Below are positions 19,916 to 28,099 of a stretch of DNA of 64,000 nt, piece after piece. The stretch covers positions 186,001 through 250,000 of the forward strand of contig DUEV01000004.1 of NCBI GenBank assembly GCA_011170375.1, in the 5' to 3' direction. Each line of letters starts with the position of its first letter. The stretch's first letter is position 1. Position numbers and translations under genes: made by a program. The notes under the pieces were generated by a model. The model was given only the letters and a program-made list of their open reading frames with translations, was not told where the DNA came from and made no database searches. This DNA comes from Dehalococcoidia bacterium. GTDB taxonomy: Bacteria > Chloroflexota > Dehalococcoidia > Dehalococcoidales > Fen-1064.

Positions 19916-21538
19916 ATGAAAAGAGATTTCGACAAACTCAGGGGAGAGAACTTCGATTTGATTGTGGTCGGTGGGGGTATTGTTGGAGCAGGTATTGCCC
20001 ATGACGCTGCCCTCCGCGGCCTCAATACATTGCTGGTGGAAAAAGCGGGCTTTGCCCACGGTACCACCTCCCGCTCTACCCGGCTCATTCATGGGGGACT
20101 GCGCTACCTTCGTACCATGCAATTCGGGTTAGTCAGGCAAGATTTACGGGAACGAGAAATCATTCTTAAAATCGCCCCTCATCTAGTACACAGACTCCAG
20201 TTCATCATCCCGGCACTGCGCAGCGAGCCCTTTTACCGGTTCTCCTTGCCGTTTGGTTTATACCTCTATGATTTCCTGGCAAAGGGCAAGGGCATACCCC
20301 GCTGGCGTCGCCTCTCCCGGCAAAAAACCTTAGAGGTAGAACCGGGCCTTGCAGATATTAACGGGCTTGTAGGCTCATATCTTTACTACGACTGTCAGGC
20401 AGAGTTCATGGAGAGACTTTGCCTGGAGAACCTACTATCTGCCGCCGAGAATGGTGCCTGCATCCTGAACCACGCCGCGGCTATAAATTTGTTAGCTAAA
20501 GACGACGTTGTGCATGGAATTGAGGTAAAAGATACGCTCACCGGAGAAAATTACATCGCCAACGGACGCATGGTAGTTAATGCTGGTGGGCACTGGGCAG
20601 ACCTGATGTGGGAAAAGCTAAATATCCAGAGCAAAGATAGATTACGCCGAACCAAAGGCATCCATCTGTTGACCAAGAAAGTTTCTAATAATGCCCTGGT
20701 ACTGTTTGCCAAGAGTGATGGCCGCCTTTTCTTCATAACCCCCCTGCGTGAACACTCCCTCATCGGCACCACCGATACAGACTACACCGCCGATTTGGAT
20801 ACCATACACGCCAGCGCATCAGACGTAGAATATCTGGTCACAGAAATGCGTCATTACTTTCCCCAGTTCGGAGCGGATGATATCTACTATGCCATGGCTG
20901 GCCTCAGGTCTCTTGTCGCCTCAGGGGACAAGACGGCATCTGACACCTCACGGGCGCATAAACTAGTGGACCACGAGCTAAAGAACGGCATTAAAGGCTA
21001 TATCACCGTGCTGGGTGGCAAGATAACAGCCTATCGTGCCATAGCCGAGGAAGTCTTAGACTTAGTTTGTAAGAAATTTAGCGTGCAAGCTCCCTGTACT
21101 ACAGCAGACACCCCGCTTCCGGGAGCACCAGCCGTACCAGCCCAGGATATAGAACAGGCCGCTCAGCAGCACGACCTGCCCTTAGAAACAGTTGCTTATC
21201 TGGCCACTCTATATGGTTCAAGGTTTTCTTCGGTGCTGGGCTATGTAAGCGCAGATAAACGGCTGGGCCAGCCAGTTGCTGCCAGTTGTATTGACATTCT
21301 AGCCCAGATTAACTACGCTGTGGAGGAAGAGGAGGCCTTGACACTGAGCGATTTTATGCTATGTTGCACCAATATCGGTCTTGGGCCATCCCAGGGTCTC
21401 GATGCTGTCGAGACGGTAGCCCGGGAAATGGGACTTCTCCTGGGATGGAGTAAAACAGAAGAGCAGGACCAGATAGAAAACTACCGGGCTTTAGCGGCTC
21501 TGGGCCAGCGCTTCAGGACAGAGGCTGTTAACTCATAA
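19916..21538 (+). CDS. glpA: FAD-dependent glycerol-3-phosphate dehydrogenase
   Basis: A 540-residue GlpA/GlpD flavoprotein. It begins with the FAD dinucleotide fold IVVGGGIVGAGIAHDAA, then the family block TSRSTRLIHGGLRYL and GTTDTDY, and a C-terminal helical domain. It oxidises glycerol 3-phosphate to dihydroxyacetone phosphate and passes electrons to a membrane or protein acceptor. GlpB/GlpC are not next to it; instead a molybdoenzyme and an FeS/flavoprotein follow at 17-nt and roughly 20-nt spacing. GlpA and GlpD cannot be separated firmly here because the C-terminus lacks the Cys motif typical of anaerobic GlpA. Confidence 0.93.
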   Translation: MKRDFDKLRGENFDLIVVGGGIVGAGIAHDAALRGLNTLLVEKAGFAHGTTSRSTRLIHGGLRYLRTMQFGLVRQDLREREIILKIAPHLVHRLQFIIPALRSEPFYRFSLPFGLYLYDFLAKGKGIPRWRRLSRQKTLEVEPGLADINGLVGSYLYYDCQAEFMERLCLENLLSAAENGACILNHAAAINLLAKDDVVHGIEVKDTLTGENYIANGRMVVNAGGHWADLMWEKLNIQSKDRLRRTKGIHLLTKKVSNNALVLFAKSDGRLFFITPLREHSLIGTTDTDYTADLDTIHASASDVEYLVTEMRHYFPQFGADDIYYAMAGLRSLVASGDKTASDTSRAHKLVDHELKNGIKGYITVLGGKITAYRAIAEEVLDLVCKKFSVQAPCTTADTPLPGAPAVPAQDIEQAAQQHDLPLETVAYLATLYGSRFSSVLGYVSADKRLGQPVAASCIDILAQINYAVEEEEALTLSDFMLCCTNIGLGPSQGLDAVETVAREMGLLLGWSKTEEQDQIENYRALAALGQRFRTEAVNS

Positions 21539-21555
21539 AGGGAAGAGAATACAAC

Positions 21556-23673
21556 ATGAGTGAATCTATCGAGGAACAAATAATCAAAAGCAATTGCCGT
21601 GGTTGCCATGGTGGTTGTGGTGTTCTCGTCCATGTCAGAGACGGGACAATTGTCAAGATTGAAGGCAACCCTGATTTCCCCACCAACCACGGCAGCATGT
21701 GCAGTAAGGGTCTAGCCTTTCACCAGCTGGTGTATCATCCGGACCGGGTCAAGTACCCCCTCAAGCGGGCTGGCAAAAAGGGTGAGGGCAAGTGGCAGAG
21801 AATCTCCTGGGATGAGGCCCTTGATACTATTGTCAGTAAACTCAAGCAGGTAATAAAAGACTATGGCCCTGAGTACATTGCCCTGGGGCAGGGCACCTCC
21901 AGAGAAGGCGAGTCCTTTTTCGCCAGATTTGGTAACCTGCTGGGCACGCCTAATATCTTTACTGCCGGACACTTCTGCTATTTGTCCCGGGTGGGCGCTT
22001 CACTGGTTACCTGTGGCAACCTGCCTATCTCTGACTACGATAATGACCCAAAGTGTGTCATGGTGTGGGGTAACAACATCCTCTGGGTCAATGCCGATGA
22101 GTACACCGGCGAAAATCTATCTCGGGTGATGGCAAAGGGGACAAAGCTGATTGTCATCGACCCCAGATTGACTTACCTATCGAGTCGGGCCGATATCTGG
22201 CTACAGCTCAGGCCAGGAACAGATGCTGCCCTGGCGCTGGGCATGGCCCACGTGATAATTGACGAAGAGCTTTACGATAGTGAGTTTATCAAGAAGTATG
22301 TCCATGGTTGGGACGAGTTCGTTGAGCGTGTCCACGAATACCCACTGGACAAAGTGGCAGAGATTACCTGGGTACCGGCGGAAAAGATTAAGGAAGCAGC
22401 CAGGCTCTTCGCTCAGACCAAGCCGGCTACCATCCAGTGGGGAGTGGCCATCGAGCAGACCATCAACTGCATCGACGCTGACCGACTTCTCATCGACCTG
22501 GTAGCCATAACCGGTAATCTTGATGTACCCGGTGGAAGCGTCTTCTTCCGGCCACCAAAAGGGAAGACGATTAGCCAGTTCACCTATCATCGGGAGTTTC
22601 CCCCGGAACAGAGAGCCAAGTACCTTGCCGGTAATGCTCATCAACTCTGCCAGATGATTGGACTGCTCCCGGAAAAGTATGTTTGGGACGCTATTCTTAC
22701 CGGCAAGCCCTATCCCATCAAGGCAATCATGATCCAGGCATCCAACCCGGTTATTACCAGGGCCAACGCCAAAGAGGTCTATAAGGCGCTGAGTGAGGTC
22801 GAGTTTCTGTCGGTGGCCGATTTCTTCCTGACACCCACGGCGGAGTTAGCGGACATTTTCCTACCAGCAGCTACCTGGTTGGAAGCAGATTATACCGGTG
22901 GCTTCTTCTTCCGCCACGGATACCTGTTCCCCAGAAGAAAAATCGTGCAGATTGGCGAATGCAGGTCTGACTTCGAGATATGGAACGAAGTAGGCAGAAG
23001 AATGGGGCAGAAAGGCTGGGGGGCTAACGTCGAGGCCGACCTCGATTTCATACTGGAGCCCGGTGGTGTCACCTGGGCACAGGTCAGGGACAAGCCGTAT
23101 GTAAGAGGTGAAGTGACCTATAGAAAGCACGAGGGCAGAGGATTCTCCACACCCACGGGTAAGTTTGAGCTCTACTGCACCACCTTTGAGAAGTGGGGCT
23201 ACGACCCCCTGCCAAAGTACCTGGAAATACCAGAGAGCCCGGTAAGCAAACCCGAAATGACAAGAGAGTACCCATATGTTCTTATTACCGGCCCCCGCTC
23301 ACCTGTCTTTTTCCATTCCGAGCACCGCATGATTCCCTGGCTACGTGAATGCCACCCCGACCCCATCGTTGAGATGCACCCTGAGGTGGCTGAGAAACAT
23401 GGCATCAAGGAAGGCGATTGGGTATATATCGAAAGCCCGAGGGGAAGGATCAAGCAGCGGGCTAATATCACCCCGGGGATCGACCCACGGGTGGTGTGTA
23501 TTCAACACGGCTGGTGGTTCCCGGAGCAGAAGGATCCGGCACATGGTTGGGACCAGTCCAACAGCAATATCCTCACCGATAATGACCCCGACACCTATGA
23601 TATCTCGATGGGTGCCTCCAACCTGAGGGCCTTGATGTGTAAAATATATCCGGTTACCGAAGAGGAGGCATAA
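21556..23673 (+). CDS. molybdopterin-dependent oxidoreductase, DMSO reductase superfamily
   Basis: A 705-residue catalytic subunit without a Tat signal, so cytoplasmic. The N-terminal [4Fe-4S] site is Cys14, Cys17, Cys21 and Cys49 (C-x2-C-x3-C-x27-C). Molybdopterin-binding features include WGNNILWVNAD, IDPRLTYLSSRADIWLQLRPGTDAA (split motifs) and a C-terminal TGPRSPVFFHSEH with a VYIESPRGRIK barrel. Cys141 in AGHFCYLSR is the likely Mo ligand, with no selenocysteine. It resembles uncharacterised members near thiosulfate/polysulfide reductase and formate dehydrogenase. An FeS/flavoprotein subunit follows. Substrate unknown. Confidence 0.88.
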   Translation: MSESIEEQIIKSNCRGCHGGCGVLVHVRDGTIVKIEGNPDFPTNHGSMCSKGLAFHQLVYHPDRVKYPLKRAGKKGEGKWQRISWDEALDTIVSKLKQVIKDYGPEYIALGQGTSREGESFFARFGNLLGTPNIFTAGHFCYLSRVGASLVTCGNLPISDYDNDPKCVMVWGNNILWVNADEYTGENLSRVMAKGTKLIVIDPRLTYLSSRADIWLQLRPGTDAALALGMAHVIIDEELYDSEFIKKYVHGWDEFVERVHEYPLDKVAEITWVPAEKIKEAARLFAQTKPATIQWGVAIEQTINCIDADRLLIDLVAITGNLDVPGGSVFFRPPKGKTISQFTYHREFPPEQRAKYLAGNAHQLCQMIGLLPEKYVWDAILTGKPYPIKAIMIQASNPVITRANAKEVYKALSEVEFLSVADFFLTPTAELADIFLPAATWLEADYTGGFFFRHGYLFPRRKIVQIGECRSDFEIWNEVGRRMGQKGWGANVEADLDFILEPGGVTWAQVRDKPYVRGEVTYRKHEGRGFSTPTGKFELYCTTFEKWGYDPLPKYLEIPESPVSKPEMTREYPYVLITGPRSPVFFHSEHRMIPWLRECHPDPIVEMHPEVAEKHGIKEGDWVYIESPRGRIKQRANITPGIDPRVVCIQHGWWFPEQKDPAHGWDQSNSNILTDNDPDTYDISMGASNLRALMCKIYPVTEEEA

Positions 23674-23696
23674 CAATACTGAAAGAATACAAACGC

Positions 23697-25322
23697 TTGA
23701 CCATCGCTGAGAATTGTCATGGCTGCTTCGCCTGTGAGGTGGCCTGTAAGCAGGAGCATAACCTGCCGGTGGGCCCCCGGTGGATAAGGGTCTATCCCGA
23801 CCTGAGAGAAGTAGGCGGTCAGTGGCGACTCAACTACTTCGTCACCGACTGTGGGCGTGCCATCCCGGCTCCCTGCCAGCTCGCCTGCCCCGCCGGATTG
23901 AACGCCTGGCATTACGTAAATCTTGCTTCCCAGGGCAAGTTCAAAGAAGCTCTTGAGGTGATAAGGGAGACAACACCTTTCGCCGGCGTTCTAGGTCGTG
24001 TCTGTACTCGTCCCTGTGAACTAGAATGTGAGCGCGGCAAGGTCGACGTACCGGTGACAATTCGCGCTCTGAAGCGCTTCCTGGCCGACCATGAAATGCA
24101 GGCGGGCAGAGAGAAAGCAACTCCCGTGAAACAGACCAGGGACAGCAAAGTCGCTATCATTGGCTCCGGTCCCGCTGGACTGTCCTGCGCCTATGACCTC
24201 ATCCGGCAGGGATATCCGGTTACCGTGTTCGAAGCTGAGGCAAAGCCCGGCGGCCAACTACGTTATGGTATTCCAGAGAACAGGCTGCCGAAAGAAATAG
24301 TGGATAGCGAGATTGGTTACATCGAGGAACTGGGGGTGGAGATAAAGACAAACACCCCAATCAAAGACCTAACAAACGTTTTGAGTCAGGGATACAAGGC
24401 TGTCTTTTTGGCAGCCGGTGCTCATCTGAGCCAGAAAATGGGAATCCCCGGAGAAGAGACCGAAGGGGTAATGTATGCCCTCGAGTTTCTCAAAAGGTTG
24501 AACTCAGGGGAGAAGGTAGCTCTCGGGGAAAAGGTGGCTATTATTGGCGGGGGCAATACGGCAGTGGACGCCGCCAGAGTAGCTCTGCGTACGGGGGCAA
24601 AGGAGGTCTCAATCATCTACCGTCGTTCCCGAGATGAAATGCCGGCCATGGCTGCGGAAGTAGAGGAAGCGGAACGGGAAGGTGTCATAATTGATTTCCT
24701 GGCAACCCCGATTAAAATACTGACCAAAGATAGTCGATTATCAGGCATTCAATGCGTACGAATGGAGCTGGGCGATTACGATGCTACCGGCCGCCGGTCC
24801 CCAACACCTGTCAAAGGCTCTGAGTTCAACGTAGACATCGATAACCTGCTTGTTGCTGTCGGTGAGTCGGTAGACAGGGCAATGCTGCCTGAAGGACTGG
24901 AATCAACCGAGTGGGGGACTGTTCACGTTAATACCAACACCTTAGAGACAAACACGGCTGGTGTCTTTGCTGGTGGTGACGTCGTCACCGGCCCGAGGGA
25001 CGTAATTGGGGCAATTGTCACAGGCAAAGAGGCCGCCATCTCAATCGACCGCTACCTCAAAGGAGAGGACTTGAGAGAGGGCAGGTCAATCGCAGCTAAA
25101 GTATTGCATGCGGCTACAATAAGAGACGGCACGAGAGTGGTTGCGCCCATAATAGACGAAAAAAAGGCTATTGCCGAAGCCAGGCGCTGCCTGAATTGCG
25201 GTGTGTGTTTAGAGATGCTAAAGAAGGGATTACAGACAGCCTGTGTCAATGCCTGCCCCAGCCACAGTATCTACTATCGAGATATCTGGGAGATTACTTC
25301 CAAAACTGAGCCACATCTGTAG
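23697..25322 (+). CDS. FeS/FAD oxidoreductase: GltD-like module inserted in a DMSO-reductase FeS subunit
   Basis: About 541 residues. The first 50 (CHGCFACEVACKQEHNLPVG) are the opening of a molybdoenzyme electron-transfer subunit. The frame then passes into a GltD/NADPH-type flavoprotein: CQLACPAG, RVCTRPCELECER, FAD motif GSGPAGLSCAYDL, NAD(P) motif GGGNTAVDAARVALR. It ends with CLNCGVC and ACVNACPSHSIYYRD, which is the close of the FeS subunit. The annotated TTG start has no ribosome site; AGGAGG at 23663-23668 fits a CTG at 23679 better, adding the family-like residues LKEYKR. It could link NAD(P)H to the molybdoenzyme upstream. Confidence 0.88.
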   Translation: MTIAENCHGCFACEVACKQEHNLPVGPRWIRVYPDLREVGGQWRLNYFVTDCGRAIPAPCQLACPAGLNAWHYVNLASQGKFKEALEVIRETTPFAGVLGRVCTRPCELECERGKVDVPVTIRALKRFLADHEMQAGREKATPVKQTRDSKVAIIGSGPAGLSCAYDLIRQGYPVTVFEAEAKPGGQLRYGIPENRLPKEIVDSEIGYIEELGVEIKTNTPIKDLTNVLSQGYKAVFLAAGAHLSQKMGIPGEETEGVMYALEFLKRLNSGEKVALGEKVAIIGGGNTAVDAARVALRTGAKEVSIIYRRSRDEMPAMAAEVEEAEREGVIIDFLATPIKILTKDSRLSGIQCVRMELGDYDATGRRSPTPVKGSEFNVDIDNLLVAVGESVDRAMLPEGLESTEWGTVHVNTNTLETNTAGVFAGGDVVTGPRDVIGAIVTGKEAAISIDRYLKGEDLREGRSIAAKVLHAATIRDGTRVVAPIIDEKKAIAEARRCLNCGVCLEMLKKGLQTACVNACPSHSIYYRDIWEITSKTEPHL

Positions 25323-25381
25323 CCTAGAACTCGCCGATAAATACAGATGCCACCTTCCCAAAATACGCATTTCAACGTCAC

Positions 25382-25410
25382 TTGACACCACCTCAGTTTG
25401 TACCTAGACT
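25382..25410 (+). promoter_or_regulatory. sigma-70 type promoter of the SDR-selenoprotein-staygreen operon
   Basis: TTGACA (25382-25387), 17-nt spacer, TAGACT (25405-25410). The start codon at 25483 is 72 nt further on. Both boxes are identical to those before the kinase gene at 28100, and the spacers share 9 of 17 bases. Confidence 0.5.
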
Positions 25411-25482
25411 ATGGTCATCTTTTCCACCCTAGATGTGGTAACTCTTGCTTAAAGAGGCATATCCCAATAATGGAGAGAGGGC

Positions 25483-26463
25483 ATGTTAGCAGCCGTAACC
25501 GGTGCCTCCGGACATCTGGGGGCAAATCTGGTCCGCGCTCTTATAGAGCATAAATGGCAAGTAAGAGCCCTTGTCCGTCATGATATAAGAGCCCTGGAGG
25601 GACTTAATATTGAGCGTATTTCAGGCGATGTCCTTGATGATGAGTCTCTAAGGCGGGCTTTTGCAGGAGCAGATATCGTCTTTCATCTGGCTGGCCGTAT
25701 TTCCGTCGTTAACTCGGACCGGAAGAAGGTTGAAGCTGTCAATATCACCGGTGTTCAAAACGTAGTCAACGCTTGTATTGGCACCAATGTGAAACGGCTT
25801 GTCCACACCAGTTCTTTTCATGCCCATAAGCAGGAACCTCTCAATGAACCCCTTGATGAATCTCGGCCGCTGCTCAATACTGGCACATATCCCCCTTACG
25901 ACCACTCTAAGGCTGAAGGTGAAAGAATTGTAAAAAGTGCTATTGCTAAAGGAGTCGATACCATTATCATTAACCCCGCAGGTATGGTGGGGCCTCACGA
26001 TTATAAACCGTCTCATTTTGGGGCAACGCTGATTTCGATGGCTCAGGGCAGACTGCCTGCCCTGGTAAATGCAGGACTGAACTGGGTAGATAATCGCGAC
26101 GTTGCCAAAGGTATGATAAGTGCTTGTGAGCATGCTGAAGCTGGAGCAAAGTATATCCTCAGCGGTCACTGGGTAACAATAGAATATATCGCTCAGCAAG
26201 TATCTAGTATCACCAGGGTTAAGCCTCCACAAATTATCTTACCGATGCGTGTGGCTAAAGCGATTGCTCCCCTGGCAGCATTTTTCGACCGAATCAGAGG
26301 CAAGCAACCTCTGTTCACTCCGATTTCTATGAGAGAACTGGAAAGCAATCCTGACATCAGCCATGAAAAGGCCAGTAAAGAACTTAGGTACGAACCACGT
26401 CCATTAGAAGAAACAATAGCCGATACTATAAACTGGTTCCAGTCTTACGGCTTCTTGACTTAA
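25483..26463 (+). CDS. extended SDR family NAD-dependent epimerase/dehydratase-like protein
   Basis: A 326-residue extended short-chain dehydrogenase/reductase. It has the Rossmann motif TGASGHLGANLVRAL at residues 6-20, an acidic DVLDDESLRRAF second strand, the HLAGRIS loop, and the active-site pair in YDHSKAEGE (Tyr, Lys at x3 spacing). The C-terminal part resembles dihydroflavonol-4-reductase-like enzymes. It reduces or epimerises a sugar or ketone substrate with NAD(P); no closer call is possible. It is the first gene of a run that ends with the staygreen homologue (gaps of 33, 57 and 1 nt). Confidence 0.88.
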   Translation: MLAAVTGASGHLGANLVRALIEHKWQVRALVRHDIRALEGLNIERISGDVLDDESLRRAFAGADIVFHLAGRISVVNSDRKKVEAVNITGVQNVVNACIGTNVKRLVHTSSFHAHKQEPLNEPLDESRPLLNTGTYPPYDHSKAEGERIVKSAIAKGVDTIIINPAGMVGPHDYKPSHFGATLISMAQGRLPALVNAGLNWVDNRDVAKGMISACEHAEAGAKYILSGHWVTIEYIAQQVSSITRVKPPQIILPMRVAKAIAPLAAFFDRIRGKQPLFTPISMRELESNPDISHEKASKELRYEPRPLEETIADTINWFQSYGFLT

Positions 26464-26496
26464 AATTATCCATAGCTGGATGAGGAGGTAACTATT

Positions 26497-27036
26497 ATGG
26501 AAACTCAGCAGATAATTCTTCTCGTTATCAATATCATTGGAGGGGTCGCTGTCATTTGCAGCTACATTTTCGGGATCAGGGCACAATCGGGCGGTGCCAA
26601 TGCCCTCTGGGGAGGTGTCCCTGAGAATATCAGACCATTATATGGCGTTTCAATGATTCTGTCTGCCCTAGGCTATTTCGCATTCCTCTATTTTGTTCTC
26701 TTCCAGCTCGTGCCCGATGAGGTCCAGATTGCCGGGCGATTCGGCTTCAGCCTGTTTTGTGCGATATTTCTGGTCATGCTCATACCTTCGGCGATATGGA
26801 TGCCGCTCACCAACGTTTATGTAGGTAGTCCCAGTACTATTTTATGGATTGGAGTCCGTACTGTTCTGGCACTTGTAGGGCTGGCTTCGATCGCTCTCGT
26901 GTGGGCGCTTGCCAGCCTGCAGACCGGGGGAACCGGTATCTCTTATTGGCTGGCGGTGGTGGGTAGTGGGTATTTTGCCTTCCATACCGCTATCTTAGAC
27001 GCTATCATCTGGGCAGCATTGTTCAAACGGCCTTGA
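26497..27036 (+). CDS. polytopic membrane protein of unknown function
   Basis: A 179-residue protein with about five hydrophobic helices (near residues 5-27, 48-70, 82-104, 113-138 and 148-172) and very short loops. A conserved-looking loop GVPENIRPLYGVSM lies between the first two helices. No known motif or Cys pair is present. It follows the SDR gene by 33 nt behind a GAGGAGG ribosome site and precedes the UGA-containing redox gene by 57 nt, so it is probably part of the same operon. Confidence 0.6.
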   Translation: METQQIILLVINIIGGVAVICSYIFGIRAQSGGANALWGGVPENIRPLYGVSMILSALGYFAFLYFVLFQLVPDEVQIAGRFGFSLFCAIFLVMLIPSAIWMPLTNVYVGSPSTILWIGVRTVLALVGLASIALVWALASLQTGGTGISYWLAVVGSGYFAFHTAILDAIIWAALFKRP

Positions 27037-27093
27037 TTTGAATTACCTTGTAGAGAATCGTCAACATCAACTCTACGAAAGGAGGAAGGAGAA

Positions 27094-27444
27094 ATGGCTA
27101 CCAGAGTTGATTTCTATTGCTGGGTCAAGTGAAACACTTGCCGTAAGACGAAGGAGTTTCTTTCGCAAAAGCATATAGAAATAAACGAGCGAGATTTCTT
27201 CAAGAATCCTTTTAGTCGGGCTGAGATAGAGGAGTTGCTGCAGGATAAACCGGCATCCGAAATGTTCAACTTCAGAAGCCCGAGCTTTAAAAAGCTTGGC
27301 CTGAATAAAGAAAAGCTCGACAATGACGACCTCATCGAGTTGATGCTGAAAGAGCCACGACTTGTCCGCAGGCCTGTGGTACGGATAGATGGTAAAGTGT
27401 ATTTCAGTGCTGACAAGACAGTGCTGGAGGACCTGATAGGTTAG
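27094..27444 (+). CDS. ArsC/Spx-family thioredoxin-fold protein with in-frame UGA (probable selenocysteine)
   Basis: A 116-codon frame starting at the ATG at 27094 behind GGAGGAAGGAG, read through TGA at codon 13 (27130-27132). Without the TGA it is a complete ArsC/Spx-like protein: VDFYCWVK-U-NTCRKTKEFL, NFRSPSFKKLGL, and the C-terminal LVRRPVVRIDGKVYF block of the family. The TGA falls exactly on the first Cys of the CxxC, giving U13-N-T-C16. TGA is a true stop in other genes here. A SECIS-like hairpin follows. The alternative is a nonsense mutation; no other lesion is seen in the frame. It probably acts as a redox enzyme with the adjacent staygreen gene. Confidence 0.75.
27138..27168 (+). 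promoter_or_regulatory. candidate bacterial SECIS hairpin after the UGA
   Basis: A six-pair upper stem, 27149-27154 with 27160-27165 including one G-U pair, closes a five-base loop AGTTT (27155-27159) with G in the second position. A lower stem TTGC/GCAA (27138-27141 with 27165-27168) can stack below through a 5' bulge. The loop begins 22 nt after the UGA, within the range known for bacterial SECIS elements. Folding was done by eye. Confidence 0.45.
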
Positions 27445-27445
27445 T

Positions 27446-27913
27446 ATGAAGCGACTTAATCCCCTGAAACTCCATGTTACGTATTTAACCGGCACAACTC
27501 CGGAAGACCTGGTCGTACCTAGGCTTTATACCCTGACGCACTCCGATATCACCGGGGAGCTTTTTCTCTCCATAGGCAATCAGTATGACAAGAAGCAGAT
27601 TTCCGGGCTATATACCAGACTGATGAGAGACGAGGTCCTTGCTGAGCTTTGCGATGATGAAAACCAGCTTATACTCAAGGTATATTGCCATGTCAGTGGG
27701 GGCTTGGTAATTGGCACGGCCAGATGGCGGTATAACATCTTCCAGCACGAACTACCACTGGTGCTGGAAGCCCTCAGATACGGTGACCGTATCCTTTTTA
27801 AACGACACCCGGAACTTGACCAGACGCCGGTTCATATATTCTTCAAATCTAATAATAAGCGGTTCAATAAGATTGAGCATTGGGGGACTATAGCGGATTA
27901 CGGCCCTCAATAA
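27446..27913 (+). CDS. staygreen (SGR) family protein, Mg-dechelatase homologue
   Basis: A 155-residue protein matching the core of plant STAY-GREEN/Mg-dechelatase: PRLYTLTHSDITGELFLSIG, then QISGLYTRLMRDEVLAEL, CHVSGG, RWRYNIFQHELPLVLEALRYGD and a final KIEHWG. His32, Asp34 and Asp62 fall at the positions I recall as essential in the characterised Anaerolineae enzyme. Plant SGR removes Mg from chlorophyll a; bacterial homologues from non-phototrophic Chloroflexi have been reported to show this activity, and their natural role is unclear. It starts 1 nt after the selenoprotein-like gene, so the two are almost surely co-translated. Confidence 0.92.
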   Translation: MKRLNPLKLHVTYLTGTTPEDLVVPRLYTLTHSDITGELFLSIGNQYDKKQISGLYTRLMRDEVLAELCDDENQLILKVYCHVSGGLVIGTARWRYNIFQHELPLVLEALRYGDRILFKRHPELDQTPVHIFFKSNNKRFNKIEHWGTIADYGPQ

Positions 27914-27997
27914 ACGTTCATCTAGTTCTGGCCCAACTACAGCTCGCCGGTTGCTCGAATCAATACCGAACGCAATCTCCCAGAACCTGTCCACACT

Positions 27998-28067
27998 AGT
28001 GATGTCATTTCAGCCGAAAACATACAATCCGATGCCATTTGACATCACTTCTATTTACCTCTAGACT
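27998..28067 (+). promoter_or_regulatory. promoter with overlapping 10-bp inverted repeat, upstream of the kinase-ATPase gene
   Basis: TTGACA (28039-28044) and TAGACT (28062-28067) lie 17 nt apart and 32 nt before the GTG start at 28100. Perfect arms AGTGATGTCA (27998-28007) and TGACATCACT (28040-28049) form an inverted repeat whose right arm covers the -35 box, as expected for a repressor operator. Confidence 0.5.
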
Positions 28068-28099
28068 GTGAGCACCGAGCCAGTACTACTGAGTGCGTT

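Noticed and set aside
21556-23673. Selenocysteine in the molybdoenzyme
   Set aside because: The likely Mo-ligand position is an ordinary TGC codon (Cys141), and there is no in-frame TGA.
27235-27444. A 69-residue open frame as a gene by itself
   Set aside because: It is the 3' part of the ArsC/Spx-like gene that begins at 27094 and is read through the UGA; it has no ribosome site of its own.
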